A stretch of 48,838 nucleotides of DNA from Muribaculaceae bacterium (GTDB taxonomy: Bacteria; Bacteroidota; Bacteroidia; Bacteroidales; Muribaculaceae): contig JAFZUL010000101.1 in assembly GCA_017618355.1 (NCBI GenBank), positions 1 through 48,838 on the forward strand, read 5' to 3'. Position 1 is the stretch's first letter; every line of letters begins with the position of its first letter. Shown here one piece after another: positions 35,499-45,090 of this stretch. Under the pieces are notes generated by a model. That model had not been told where the DNA came from, made no database searches, and saw nothing but the letters and a program-made list of their open reading frames with translations. The position numbers were made by a program, and so were the translations under genes.

Positions 35499-35504
35499 CG
35501 TTAA

Positions 35505-36668
35505 TCAAGGTATATAGAATGGGTCAAGACAATGCTTCCTCAACTTCCAAAGCATAGTCACGGGAAGGAGGCTGTAAAGTATCAGAATCACATAATATAG
35601 GCGCGAGTAGTGCAGGTCGATGCCATTCAACGCCTGGTCGGCATTAATCAAGAAATAATACTTGATGGGCATCAAGTAGCCTAACGGCGACACCCAGGAG
35701 TACATCACCTCCTCGGGCAGCGAGAAGCCGCAGAACGAGAACGACAGCATGCCAAGCAAGGTGCAAATTGTAGAGGCATACCTGAAGTTGGGGACAAGGC
35801 TAATAATGAACAGCGCAAATCCCTGGCTGGCAAGCACCAGCAGAGCCATAGCAGCTATCATGTTCCAGGGGTTGCAGTTCAAGGGAAAGCCATAAGTCAC
35901 ATACATCATATATTGTATCGCCAGCCCCACATTTATGAAAATGAAAGAATGGGGGAACAGTTTGGTGAATGTAGCGAGAACTATCGAATTGTCGGCGTTG
36001 CGAAGCCAATTGCGGCTTGTGCCGGCATGCCATTCCATACCTATACTGAAAACTGTGATAAGCATCACTATCAGAGCTAGCAAGCATGGCACAAACGACG
36101 AACTCAAATAGTAGTTGTAGCTCAGCCACGGATTATTTAGGGGATGAATATGGGTCACAACAGGTTGAAGAGTGGCGCTAACCATCTCGCTAGGCAATCC
36201 CAAAGTGGTGAGAACACTGCTCACAATGCCACCGTTGGCAAGCACGCTAATGGTCTTGAAGCCCTTAAACTGCATTGATGCAGGGGCATAATAGGAATAG
36301 TTGATATAGTAACTCAGCGTGGGCTTTTCACCGCTCAACGCCTTAGTGGAGAAATCGCTGGGGATAAAGAAGAAGCCAAACACCTCAGCACGCTGAACGG
36401 CATCGATAGCCTCCTGATAGGAGCCATAGGTCTGTTTTATCTCCACCTGCTGAAAGGTGTTTAGGTTACGGGTCAATTTGCGAGACAAGTCGCTCTTGTC
36501 AAGGTCAACAATCCCCACTGGAGTGCGCTTTACAACGCCATCCTCCATCAGGTCGAAGAAGAACCATGCGCTCACAAGCGGCACGATGACCATCATACAG
36601 ATGTACAACGGCCGCCGAGCGAGTTGCTTCCAACCACGGATTATTGAATTGACAAGTATTCTTAACAC
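35505..36668 (-). CDS. ABC-2 type transporter permease, first of two
   Basis: A 387-residue permease of the same family. An N-terminal membrane helix (about 18-36) is followed by a periplasmic domain with GIVDLDKSDLSRKLTRNLNT and then about five hydrophobic helices. It starts 7 bases after the HlyD-like gene. The paired permeases resemble the YbhS/YbhR or DrrB-like subunits of exporters, where an ATPase is normally encoded next to them; that gene is missing here. Confidence 0.9.
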   Translation of the reverse strand: MLRILVNSIIRGWKQLARRPLYICMMVIVPLVSAWFFFDLMEDGVVKRTPVGIVDLDKSDLSRKLTRNLNTFQQVEIKQTYGSYQEAIDAVQRAEVFGFFFIPSDFSTKALSGEKPTLSYYINYSYYAPASMQFKGFKTISVLANGGIVSSVLTTLGLPSEMVSATLQPVVTHIHPLNNPWLSYNYYLSSSFVPCLLALIVMLITVFSIGMEWHAGTSRNWLRNADNSIVLATFTKLFPHSFIFINVGLAIQYMMYVTYGFPLNCNPWNMIAAMALLVLASQGFALFIISLVPNFRYASTICTLLGMLSFSFCGFSLPEEVMYSWVSPLGYLMPIKYYFLINADQALNGIDLHYSRLYYVILILYSLLPVTMLWKLRKHCLDPFYIP

Positions 36669-36675
36669 GTCACAT

Positions 36676-37914
36676 TTACTTAAGTATCACAGACATTCCT
36701 GGTCTAAAATTAGGTATTGGTGATACCGGTCGGGCTTTTACTTCAAATGTCTTGCTATCGTAGTCACCGTAGGCTTTTGTGGCACTCCAGGTAGCGTAAC
36801 TGCCCATGTCATGGACATAAAACACCCGCATCTTTGCCTTCTTGTTGCCCAAAGCAGGAATCTCTACGTCAATCTCCTTGCCCATTGGCAGGTCGTTGAG
36901 TTTCTCTTCGCGCACGCTGAAAGCAACCCACATGTCATCGATATTGGAGATGGTCATAATGGGAGAGCCCATAATTACAAGTTCACCTACGTGTGGATAG
37001 ATGCTTGACACTTCACCGTCGCAAGGAGCAATAAGGTATTCGTCTTCGAGAAGCGCCTCCACCTCACGCACGGTGGCCTGAGCCACATTCTCCATGCCCC
37101 GCGACGCAGCCTTGTCCTCGGCCTGAGCACCATTTTGAGCCATCTGCAATTGGGCTTCGGCAGCCTGAACAGCGGCAGTTGCGGTACCTACAGCGGCAGT
37201 TGCGGCATCAAGAGCAGCCTTGGCCTCATCACGCTTTTGCTCAGAGACTACACCTTCTTTATAAAGGTTGTTGGTGCGCTCATAAGTTTTACGAGTAATC
37301 TCCTCGGCAGCAATAGCTTGCTGACGAGCCGACTTTGCCTGATCAACCATTTTGCGGGCCGACTCTATAATCTCATAGCGAGTACCCCTCTCAACCTTCA
37401 AATTCTGGTTAGCAGCCACGTTTTTCATCTCTTTTGCTTTAGAGTAAGTGGCATCGGTGGTCGAAGAGTAGATTTTGGCTAGGCGTTGACCCTTGTGAAC
37501 ATAGTCGCCTACTTTGACATATAACTCAACTACGCGCCCTGCAAGTTTGCCCGATACTCGCACCACCTCGCAGTCGGCTTGTCCCTGGATAGACTTGTCG
37601 CTAGGCCGCAGGTGCATGATGCCCCAAATTGCCATACTTGCAACTATTGCTACAAGAATGAGCATCGAACCGATGAGCGCCAAGCGTTTAGCCTGCCTAA
37701 TTTTGCGGCGCTTAGCTTTCTCTTCCTGCTCGGTAAGTTTTTTAGTTTCGGCTTTTTCGTCTTTCTTAGCCTCAACATTGGTTATTTCCTTCGTAGGATT
37801 GTCAGGATTTGGATTTTTCACGTCAGCGGCAACCTCATTTTTTTCATTGAAGGTTGGAAAACCTTCTGTCTTAGTGCCTTCTTCGTGTTTTTTATCGTCG
37901 TTATTCTTTCCCAT
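36676..37914 (-). CDS. HlyD family membrane fusion (periplasmic adaptor) protein
   Basis: A 412-residue adaptor that links the inner-membrane permeases to the outer-membrane channel. The N-terminal cytoplasmic part (about 1-75) is unusually long, acidic and Lys-rich (MGKNNDDKKHEEGTKTEG), followed by one membrane helix (about 76-97). Then come a lipoyl-like half (VRVSGKLAGRVVELYVKVGD), a coiled coil rich in Ala/Gln (about 165-275), the second lipoyl half (LIAPCDGEVSSIYPHVGELV) and the beta-barrel domain. It starts 31 bases after the TolC-like gene. Confidence 0.93.
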   Translation of the reverse strand: MGKNNDDKKHEEGTKTEGFPTFNEKNEVAADVKNPNPDNPTKEITNVEAKKDEKAETKKLTEQEEKAKRRKIRQAKRLALIGSMLILVAIVASMAIWGIMHLRPSDKSIQGQADCEVVRVSGKLAGRVVELYVKVGDYVHKGQRLAKIYSSTTDATYSKAKEMKNVAANQNLKVERGTRYEIIESARKMVDQAKSARQQAIAAEEITRKTYERTNNLYKEGVVSEQKRDEAKAALDAATAAVGTATAAVQAAEAQLQMAQNGAQAEDKAASRGMENVAQATVREVEALLEDEYLIAPCDGEVSSIYPHVGELVIMGSPIMTISNIDDMWVAFSVREEKLNDLPMGKEIDVEIPALGNKKAKMRVFYVHDMGSYATWSATKAYGDYDSKTFEVKARPVSPIPNFRPGMSVILK

Positions 37915-37945
37915 AATTAATAAGGATATGTTTATTCGTTGATAA

Positions 37946-39364
37946 TCAATAATTCAAGTTTCCTGTAACCTTTGAGAGATAAACGTCACACATCATCACT
38001 TCTATCTCGGCATCTATCTTCTCGCTGTGAGCCATGAGCCAAGCCGTCTGGGCGGTGAGTACCTCGTCGCTGGTTGCCATGCCCTCACGGAACGCCAGCT
38101 GGGCGATACGCAAGTTCTCATCGGCCTTGGCAAGGTTGGCTTTGGTTGCTTCATAGGTCTTATATGCCTCCTGATATTTAAAGTTGGCTTGTGTTACCTG
38201 AAGTTCAATCTTTTCCTTGACCTCTTCCATCTCCAAATGTTTAATCTTGGCATCGACAAGCGCAGCCTTGTATTTGTTGCTCAGCCCGCCCCAGTGCCAC
38301 AGCGGAATCTTTATTACCGCACCAATGGCATAATTAAAGCCAAATTCTTTCTTGAAGCCGTTATAGACATGAGGATTAGATGTGAAAACCGACCCCACAG
38401 CGGCAATGGTGGGAAGCATTTCGCTACGAGCCACCTTAGCCTTTTCGTCATAGACTTTCACACCAAGCTCCAAAGCATTGTAATCGTTGCGACGGTCATA
38501 CACCTGCTTCATGTCGATGGTGCTCGGATGCAACGACACGTCAAGGTCGGAGCGCAGCTCGTCGGCAAGAATCATTGGCTCATCAAGAGGCTCGCCACAT
38601 AACTGAGCCAGAGCCATACGTGAGAGCGCCAGGCCGTTGCGCACCTTAGTGAGGGCGACGTTGGCCTCGTTGACCTTAACATCCACGCTGAGCAAAGTAG
38701 CGCGTGTGGCGACACCTTGCTCCATCATCTTTTTCACGTCGTTGTCGAGACTGGTCACCAAGTCAAGAAAACTCTCGGCGAGACGCTCTTTCGACTTCAG
38801 CGACACCACCAACCAATAGGCCTGGTCAACCTCGCAAATCACGTCCTCGGCCTTATTGTCGTGGAGAAGTTGCGCAATCTGCTCGGCATATTTCGTTATC
38901 TGGTTAAATGCCTTGATTTTGCCACCCATGTAGATAGGTTGGGTCACCAGGATGCCGGCGGCAAATATATTGTGGGTATCGAACGTCAATGCATCTTTAA
39001 TCTTATGAGTGGCGGCATCAACATACTTGCCGTCAATCGAAATACCCAGTCCTGCTAACGCGTCGAAGGCAAAGTCATAATTGCCGGTAGCGGGATTCAA
39101 AAACTGAGTGGGAGTGATATTGTTGATGTCAACAAGCGAGATATTGCGGCCAGTGTGCATATAGGTGCCCGCGAAGTCAATCGACGGCTTGTAGGCAGCC
39201 TCGGCTTGCTTGCGCTGGTAGCCAGCCTGCTCAATCTTGAGCTGCTCTATGTTCATATGCTTGTTGTTGCGCAATGCCATGTGACGGCAAGAATCGAGCG
39301 TTACTTGCGCAACTGCCGATAATGTCACTGATATAATAAACAATAAAGATAATGCCTTTCTCAT
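37946..39364 (-). CDS. TolC family outer membrane channel protein of the export operon
   Basis: A 472-residue protein with a signal peptide (MRKALSLLFIISVTLSAVA). It has two TolC repeats, each with a long coiled-coil region: LRNNKHMNIEQLKIEQAGY in the first and KVYDEKAKVARSEMLPTIAA in the second, plus the closing helix with EGMATSDEVLTAQTAWLMAH. It forms the outer-membrane exit duct for the HlyD/permease complex downstream. It is the first gene of the four-gene operon; the 63 bases upstream hold no clear promoter, and a DUF4421 gene lies upstream on the same strand. Confidence 0.95.
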   Translation of the reverse strand: MRKALSLLFIISVTLSAVAQVTLDSCRHMALRNNKHMNIEQLKIEQAGYQRKQAEAAYKPSIDFAGTYMHTGRNISLVDINNITPTQFLNPATGNYDFAFDALAGLGISIDGKYVDAATHKIKDALTFDTHNIFAAGILVTQPIYMGGKIKAFNQITKYAEQIAQLLHDNKAEDVICEVDQAYWLVVSLKSKERLAESFLDLVTSLDNDVKKMMEQGVATRATLLSVDVKVNEANVALTKVRNGLALSRMALAQLCGEPLDEPMILADELRSDLDVSLHPSTIDMKQVYDRRNDYNALELGVKVYDEKAKVARSEMLPTIAAVGSVFTSNPHVYNGFKKEFGFNYAIGAVIKIPLWHWGGLSNKYKAALVDAKIKHLEMEEVKEKIELQVTQANFKYQEAYKTYEATKANLAKADENLRIAQLAFREGMATSDEVLTAQTAWLMAHSEKIDAEIEVMMCDVYLSKVTGNLNY

Positions 39365-39427
39365 TTCCTATTATATGTTATATGAGCTATTATATACGTG
39401 TAAAACAATCACATTCTGCAAATGCCA

Positions 39428-40651
39428 CTAAAACCTTATTCCCGCCAATGCTGTGAAGTCTATCATTGAGTTGATCAGGCGACTGTCATTTTTACTGTAG
39501 CGATGATGGTCGGCGAAGCCTTGAATACCCATAAAGAAGTTTTTGTGGTTATACACTACTCCGATGCGTCCTCGCAGGTTGAGCGAGATGGCGCTTTTTT
39601 CTCCATCTTCTTGCAAGATGTTGTAACGGTAGCCGAGATAGGGAGTGAAGGTAAGATTCAAGAGCCATTTGCGCCCCAGCACCCAGTTATAGCCGTAGCC
39701 CACAAGCACGCAATAATCGTTGTAGAGAATGCGTGGAGGGTCAGTTCCAACGGGAATATAGGCATGCGCTTCGTCGGCGAGTTGGTCCGCATCAACTTTC
39801 ACGTCATAGTGTTGCAGACTAAAACCTGCCAAGAAAGACCCAGCACTGCGTTTCTGATATTTCGAGAAGCAGTAGGCTGCAGCTTGTGCATAGCGGCGAT
39901 TGTTGAAGAAATAATAAGCTGTCAAACCCATCGCCTTGCGACTTATGCCCGACTGCCTGAACTTGTGGCGCTCGTCGTCAAGGTTCTTGTCGGTGTAGAT
40001 GACGTTGATGTCATTTTGGTTCTCCCAATAGTACGCATCGGCGGTAAACCGTGCGCAGGTGAATGAGAATTCTGCCTTGTTCGACACCTTACCGCCATGA
40101 ATCAAATTGCTGATGCTTATCGAGTAGCCCAGGCTCACCGCCATGAACGAGAGCGAGACACCGATGTTAGACACCAGGTTGCTGTTCATCAACACTCTCA
40201 CGTCCTTGAATGGCTTACCAATGTAGGAGTCTATCCAGTTGTCGCTCTTGAGGATAAGCTTCCAGTTCTTGCCTGTGCTCGTCACATAGGCGCTGTCGTA
40301 GCTGTTGAAAGCCTTGTCGCCCCACACATAGGTCTTATAGCAGAACATAAGGAACTTAGGATACCCCATTGTGCTATCCTTGAAGTTGATTTTGCCATGC
40401 TTCATTGCGCGCCACCAGTAGCGGCTGTCGCGAGTGGTGTCGTAAGGCTCATTTAGCTTGTCGTTGATGCGCTTAGTGATGCGTTGCTTGAGACTAGCTT
40501 TTGGTTGCTCTACGGCCACCGTGTCTTGCTGCGCCATAACAGTATCTTGCTGCACAGGCACGACAGGTTGTTCCGCATCCTGTCCCCAGGAGAGCACAGG
40601 TACGAAAAGCATAAGCATTAATATCAAGATAGTTCTTAGTTTATAGTTCAT
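39428..40651 (-). CDS. DUF4421 family outer membrane protein
   Basis: I place the start at the ATG at 40651 (407 residues), because it opens the signal peptide (MNYKLRTILILMLMLFVPVL). The mature protein starts with a Gln/Val/Thr-rich linker (EQPVVPVQQDTVMAQQDTV), then a DUF4421-type barrel with SNIGVSLSFMAVSLGYSISI, NDINVIYTDKNLDDERHKFR and FSLQHYDVKVDADQ. The last strand ends FTALAGIRF. The family is common in Bacteroidales and has no assigned function. It is 106 bases after the phospholipase gene on the same strand. Confidence 0.85.
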   Translation of the reverse strand: MNYKLRTILILMLMLFVPVLSWGQDAEQPVVPVQQDTVMAQQDTVAVEQPKASLKQRITKRINDKLNEPYDTTRDSRYWWRAMKHGKINFKDSTMGYPKFLMFCYKTYVWGDKAFNSYDSAYVTSTGKNWKLILKSDNWIDSYIGKPFKDVRVLMNSNLVSNIGVSLSFMAVSLGYSISISNLIHGGKVSNKAEFSFTCARFTADAYYWENQNDINVIYTDKNLDDERHKFRQSGISRKAMGLTAYYFFNNRRYAQAAAYCFSKYQKRSAGSFLAGFSLQHYDVKVDADQLADEAHAYIPVGTDPPRILYNDYCVLVGYGYNWVLGRKWLLNLTFTPYLGYRYNILQEDGEKSAISLNLRGRIGVVYNHKNFFMGIQGFADHHRYSKNDSRLINSMIDFTALAGIRF

Positions 40652-40757
40652 AGTTCTACGTTTTTTGCAGACAAGCTGACGAGCAAATAGATTACGCATT
40701 GTGAGGGGAGCACCTACCCTATCGTCTCTCTAAACACTAAGCTGCGCGCAACGCAAT

Positions 40758-41603
40758 TTAGAAATCGCTGAAGAACGAAGGACGAATGAGCAATCCCAAG
40801 CGCAGGCGGCAGTGGTACTTGTTGTAGTCGAGCATGTTCTCGCCGTAGCCGTCATAGAAGTGCAGCATAAGGAACTGGTTGTCCTTCTCACGGATGCGGA
40901 ATCCCACATTGACGATGGTGTTGAAACTGAAATTCCAGCCCTGACGCTTCACAAAGGTCACGTCGGCCACCCAACGCTTGTTTTTTGAGACGAACTGGGC
41001 GCCTGCCTGGAAAATACCGCTATACTTGAGGATATCCTTGTTCTGCTGACCATCGACAATGGGTATCCACACTTTGCCATGAACCATAAGGCGAGGGTCG
41101 ATATAGACCGAACCGGCAAACGAGATCTTATTCCAGCTGCGCGAAGCCTCGCCATCACGGCCGTTGGACTCATGCTCAACCATAATCAAGGTGTTTCCTA
41201 CTAGTCGTCCTTTAACGAAAATAGGAGTCTGCACACCAATTCCCGGGTTGAAGTTCAAGTCGTGGAAGGGCAATGATTCCTCAAAGATGTTCCACATCGC
41301 CTTCTGAGAATAACTCAAAAAGAGGTAGCTGTGGAGAGGTAAAATCGACTTTGTCAAACGTTGGCGGAAGCTGATTTGGAACTTCACGTCGCTGTTATAC
41401 TCACTGGGCGATTGATTCAAGGCAGTACCAAGCGCGAAATAATTGTCTTTGTAAATGCCAAAGAACGGACGGCTGTCGAATTCATGAATGAGACTATCGA
41501 CATTGAATTTTTCTTCATTCTTGCCAATGTGGGTGATTTGAGCCGATGCCGGATAAACCAACCCCACAAGCGTCATGACAAATATAATTCTGAAAAGCTT
41601 CAT
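40758..41603 (-). CDS. pldA: Outer membrane phospholipase A
   Basis: A beta-barrel enzyme that hydrolyses phospholipids that reach the outer leaflet, helping to keep outer-membrane asymmetry. The 281-residue protein has a signal peptide (MKLFRIIFVMTLVGLVYPASA). The catalytic segment is intact: EHESNGRDGEASRSWNKISF at 143-162 holds H144 and S146 as the His/Ser pair and N158 as the third member, in the same spacing as E. coli PldA (H142, S144, N156). The protein ends in an aromatic strand (RPSFFSDF). The active enzyme is a calcium-dependent dimer in E. coli; this is assumed, not seen, here. Confidence 0.95.
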   Translation of the reverse strand: MKLFRIIFVMTLVGLVYPASAQITHIGKNEEKFNVDSLIHEFDSRPFFGIYKDNYFALGTALNQSPSEYNSDVKFQISFRQRLTKSILPLHSYLFLSYSQKAMWNIFEESLPFHDLNFNPGIGVQTPIFVKGRLVGNTLIMVEHESNGRDGEASRSWNKISFAGSVYIDPRLMVHGKVWIPIVDGQQNKDILKYSGIFQAGAQFVSKNKRWVADVTFVKRQGWNFSFNTIVNVGFRIREKDNQFLMLHFYDGYGENMLDYNKYHCRLRLGLLIRPSFFSDF

Positions 41604-41634
41604 TTCTATTATTGTTTTTGTTTAAAAATCAAAA

Positions 41635-42678
41635 TTATACCACAGTGAAATTCACAATATCAATGTGATTGTACTTGGCGATTATCCTGTCATTCATCCA
41701 TATAAGGATATCAATGTCGTAATCGGTCTCGCCATTGGGCAACGTGTACTCAAAACATTCAAAAGAGAGCATGTACAAATCGTCGCCATAAGCAATCAAC
41801 TCCTCAGCATAGGAAAAAAGCATATATTCCTGCCGCCCGGAGTGTACGCGTTGTGGAACACCATCAACCCACAATACGGCCTGGTCGTGACCTTCGTCAT
41901 CAGACACAAATCCGCATGCATAGATATGGCCATTAAGTCGAGCTATCGAGCTCACGTGACCAAGTGGTATGTCAACTTCGGGAATGGGTGGATTATACAT
42001 GCGAGGGAGAACTTGAAGCTGCTTGTCAATCCAGATGCATGGTTCGAACCCAACATGTCCGCCCACTATAGTGTGTACTGTATCATAGGCATAAACTGTT
42101 GTCGCATGACCGCTCACATTTTCGCTGGGCTTTGGAAGAATTGATTTGACATAGCGACCCTTGGACTCAGAGTAGAGCACGGCATCGTTTGGGTCATCAC
42201 CGTGGTATTCTCCACCCGCAAGATAACACCTGCCATTGCTCACGGCAAGATTAGAGGCAGTGAAATACTCACAGTCCTCAATTGGGAATATGCCACTGTT
42301 TTTCAAGATATAAGGATAGTCAAAAAGGTAAATGTAATAGTCCCACTTGGCTATACCCTGCGTCTCGTGGCTCACATTATCAATAAAATCAATGTGCAGC
42401 GTGTTCCACTTCCCGTTTTTCCAGTACCCTACTTTGTCTTTGGTACTTTTCCCCGAGACAAAATAGTCATCTCCGTCACTAATTATCTCACTGGCATACT
42501 CGCAGTCGGGAAGCTCCATAATCCTGTCGCCCATAAGGTCATAAATGTGACCCTCGGAGGTCAGCACATATATTTGGCGCTCACCTCGGCGCTTGACGGT
42601 AACTTCATCCTTGTCACACGACGAGAGCAACGTCAAAACACCAATTAATAATAACAAATTGATATTAAATGTTCGCAT
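41635..42678 (-). CDS. Propeller-like lipoprotein, second gene of cassette copy 2
   Basis: A 347-residue lipoprotein (lipobox LLSSC, cysteine 21). About six repeated segments have the same order as a beta-propeller: DDYFVSGKS...VGYWKNGKW, YIYLFDYPYIL, GRCYLAGGEY, HTIVGGHVGFEPCIWIDKQL, GHIYACGFVSDDEGHDQAVL, DDLYMLSFECFE...DIDILIWMNDR. I do not assign a named family. A close paralogue lies at 43963-45012. Each is preceded by a carboxypeptidase-regulatory-like gene, so a two-gene cassette was duplicated; here the upstream partner carries a frameshift. A -7 box lies at 42696-42703. Confidence 0.75.
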   Translation of the reverse strand: MRTFNINLLLLIGVLTLLSSCDKDEVTVKRRGERQIYVLTSEGHIYDLMGDRIMELPDCEYASEIISDGDDYFVSGKSTKDKVGYWKNGKWNTLHIDFIDNVSHETQGIAKWDYYIYLFDYPYILKNSGIFPIEDCEYFTASNLAVSNGRCYLAGGEYHGDDPNDAVLYSESKGRYVKSILPKPSENVSGHATTVYAYDTVHTIVGGHVGFEPCIWIDKQLQVLPRMYNPPIPEVDIPLGHVSSIARLNGHIYACGFVSDDEGHDQAVLWVDGVPQRVHSGRQEYMLFSYAEELIAYGDDLYMLSFECFEYTLPNGETDYDIDILIWMNDRIIAKYNHIDIVNFTVV

Positions 42679-42695
42679 ATATCCAATTTTTTCGG

Positions 42696-42703
42696 CAAAG
42701 GTA
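42696..42703 (-). promoter_or_regulatory. Putative -7 element of the propeller-like lipoprotein (copy 2)
   Basis: The minus strand reads TACCTTTG at 42703-42696, 18 bases before the ATG at 42678. It would allow expression of the lipoprotein even though its upstream partner is broken. Confidence 0.5.
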
Positions 42704-42744
42704 TAAAAATTTTCTCAATAAAGTGGTTATTATTCGCATAAATG

Positions 42745-43847
42745 CTACTGCGACAGCTCCTTCTCAAAGAGTTTGTCTATTTGTTCCCTCATATTTGGCG
42801 CAAGCGGTGGAATGTTGTGTGCTTTCTCATAGCGCAGCATATCCACATAGCTCTTATCCACATCATTATCCTTGCGGGTCTGCTTGAACTCTTTCTTGTC
42901 GATATAAGCCGTCTCGGTGGCAAATGCTTCGACAATTTGGATATACTTTGTGGTTGTGCCCTTGTGAGTACCCGTGACACATGACTGCTGCATCACGAAG
43001 TCGCCTATTGACGAATTGCCGTTTTCATCCATTCTATACACCTCATAGAAACTTCTTTCTGTTTCCTGCTCCTCTTTTTCCAGCTCGGCCTGTTTTTTCT
43101 CTTTCTTCTTCTCGTTCTTCTCATTGGCTATATTAAGATGCTTGTTGAAGAGCCATCCGCTGAACGAGAGCGTGCGTGTGCCGCTTTCCTTGTCCTCATC
43201 GATATATCCTAGCACCGATACGAAGTCGCTTATCACTTGCCTGCCGGTGGAGTCGGATGTAACGTTAACTTTGGCCCACTTTCCATCATTACTAGTGACG
43301 AGCTGGTAGTACGATTTTCGATGTAACGTGCATCGGTTTTTAATCACTTCTCCTGCTTGTACATTCATAGCGAATTTAGCGAAACCACTCTCGCCTGCAG
43401 AGATGCTTTTTTCTTTGGTGTTAACTTTTTGTTTTGCGAACTCATAGGTGTTGTCAACAATTCCTGCCCTGTAATAAATGGGACCGTTCTCATCGATGTA
43501 GGTGATACGATAATAGGTTTGCACATACAGCAATTCTTTGGGCTTGACGACCACATCAGGAAGAACATACTCGGCATCCTCCATGGTAACCACACCATCA
43601 ACCACTTCGGCAAGATTTACCGTGAGTGGCTTATAAGCCACTTGTGACACGCACAAGATCGTGTTTTCCGTAGTATTCTCAAAACGCCATTGATGTCAGT
43701 CGTCCCAACCAATTTGCCCTGCATGGTCGTCACTGTGGCATAAGGCACGGGATCTCCATCGGCATCAATCACTCTGATTGTCTGTGCATATCCATTGAAC
43801 GCACAGGCAACCATTAAACAAATAAAATAATGTTTGAATATTCTCAT
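42745..43847 (-). pseudogene. Frameshifted carboxypeptidase-regulatory-like protein (cassette copy 2)
   Basis: The reading frame starts with a signal peptide (MRIFKHYFICLMVACAFNGYA) and a carboxypeptidase-regulatory-like domain (IRVIDADGDPVPYATVTT, then GTTDINGV) but shifts at 43681-43684 and ends early. A second frame resumes there (VSQVAYKPLTVNLAEVVDGV) and continues for about 300 codons to 42745. In the intact paralogue at 45091-46182 the same site has five As (46015-46019) where this copy has four, so the loss of one base in a homopolymer explains the break. The rest of the coding sequence is conserved, and the C-terminal segment (YEKAHNIPPLAPNMREQIDK) is nearly the same. This could be a real recent mutation or a base-calling error. 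Confidence 0.85.
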
Positions 43848-43907
43848 AATGAATTATATTTTATGTTTTTCTAAATCAATACTTTCTTAGAAGTGAAAGG
43901 TAAAAGG

Positions 43908-43953
43908 TTGAAAGAGGAAGGTCGTTCCACATTTTTCGTTCCACATTCCACGA
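43908..43953. repeat. Short direct repeat CGTTCCACATT
   Basis: GTCGTTCCACATTT and TCGTTCCACATTCC occur one after the other upstream of the frameshifted gene, followed by GAAGCGC. They resemble the iterated oligonucleotides at other intergenic places in this window. Confidence 0.4.
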
Positions 43954-43962
43954 AGCGCTATC

Positions 43963-45012
43963 TTATACCACAGTGAAGTTCACAACATTAATGTCATTGT
44001 AAATGGCGATTATCCTGTCGTTCATCCAAATCAGGATATCGATTCCATACTCAGTCTCGCCAGTTGATGATACGCGCTCAAACATCTCAAAAGTGAGGGC
44101 GTACAAATCATCGCCATAGCTGATTATCTCATCACAATAGGACAATTTCACACCATCTTTGCCCGACAGCTTGTGTTGAGGCTCAACATCAACCCATATC
44201 GTTGCCACATTGTGCCCATCATTGTCATTCTCATATCCGGCGGCATAAATATGGCCATTGTTTTGTGCCACCGAATAAATGTGACCCAATGAAAAGCCAT
44301 CCATGCTGGGTGGGCTAAAAGAGCGCGGGAGAATTTGCAGCTCTTTGTCAACCCATATGCACGGCTCGGTCCCCACGTGGCCGCCCACGATTGTGTGATC
44401 AGTGTCGTAAGCATAAACGGTTGACGCAAAGGCGTCAATATCCTCGCTGGGCTTGGGTAGAATCGCCTTGGCATATTTGCCCTTGTGCTCATAATAGAGC
44501 ACAGCATCGTTGTATCCTCCCTCAAGATTGTTGAAATCCCATCCCACAGCATAACACTTGCCATTGCTCACGGACATGCATTTGTCTGCAGGTTGGAATA
44601 TCTCACAGTCTTCAAGCGGGAAGATTCCACTGTTTTTCAAGATGTGTGGATAGTCAAACAGGTATATGTAATAATCCCATTTGCTAATGCCTCGAGTCTC
44701 ATGTTCCACGTCATCGATAAAATCAATGTGCAGTGTGTTCCACTTGCCGTTTTTCCAGTATCCTACCCTATCCTTGGTGCTTTTTCCCGAGACAAAATAG
44801 TCATCACCGTCACTAATAATCTCACTGGCATATTCGCAGTTGGGGAGTTCCATAATCTTATCGCCCATCATGTCATAAATGTGACCTTCGGAGGTCAACA
44901 CATATATTTGACGCTCGCCTCTACGTTTGACTTGTGGCTCGTCATGTGAGCACGACGATAGCAACGTAAAAACGCTTAACAATAACAGAAAATAATTGTA
45001 TAATCGTCGCAT
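43963..45012 (-). CDS. Propeller-like lipoprotein, second gene of cassette copy 1
   Basis: I choose the ATG at 45012 (349 residues); a TTG at 45033 would add seven residues before the signal peptide. The lipobox is TLLSSC. The segment order is the same as in 41635-42678: RQIYVLTSEGHIYDMMGDKI, DDYFVSGKSTKDRVGYWKNG, HTIVGGHVGTEPCIWVDKEL and IDILIWMNDRIIAIYN. The copy has a different middle region (about 140-160, PADKCMSVSNGKCYAVGWDF). It is 78 bases after the carboxypeptidase-regulatory-like gene. The partner is probably also in the envelope, so the two may form one complex. Confidence 0.75.
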   Translation of the reverse strand: MRRLYNYFLLLLSVFTLLSSCSHDEPQVKRRGERQIYVLTSEGHIYDMMGDKIMELPNCEYASEIISDGDDYFVSGKSTKDRVGYWKNGKWNTLHIDFIDDVEHETRGISKWDYYIYLFDYPHILKNSGIFPLEDCEIFQPADKCMSVSNGKCYAVGWDFNNLEGGYNDAVLYYEHKGKYAKAILPKPSEDIDAFASTVYAYDTDHTIVGGHVGTEPCIWVDKELQILPRSFSPPSMDGFSLGHIYSVAQNNGHIYAAGYENDNDGHNVATIWVDVEPQHKLSGKDGVKLSYCDEIISYGDDLYALTFEMFERVSSTGETEYGIDILIWMNDRIIAIYNDINVVNFTVV

Positions 45013-45090
45013 GTTATAAAAGAATTTCTGCAAAGTCAGTTTGTGTCTAAAGAAATACCGCCATTGATGTCAATCATGTTATTGATTTAG

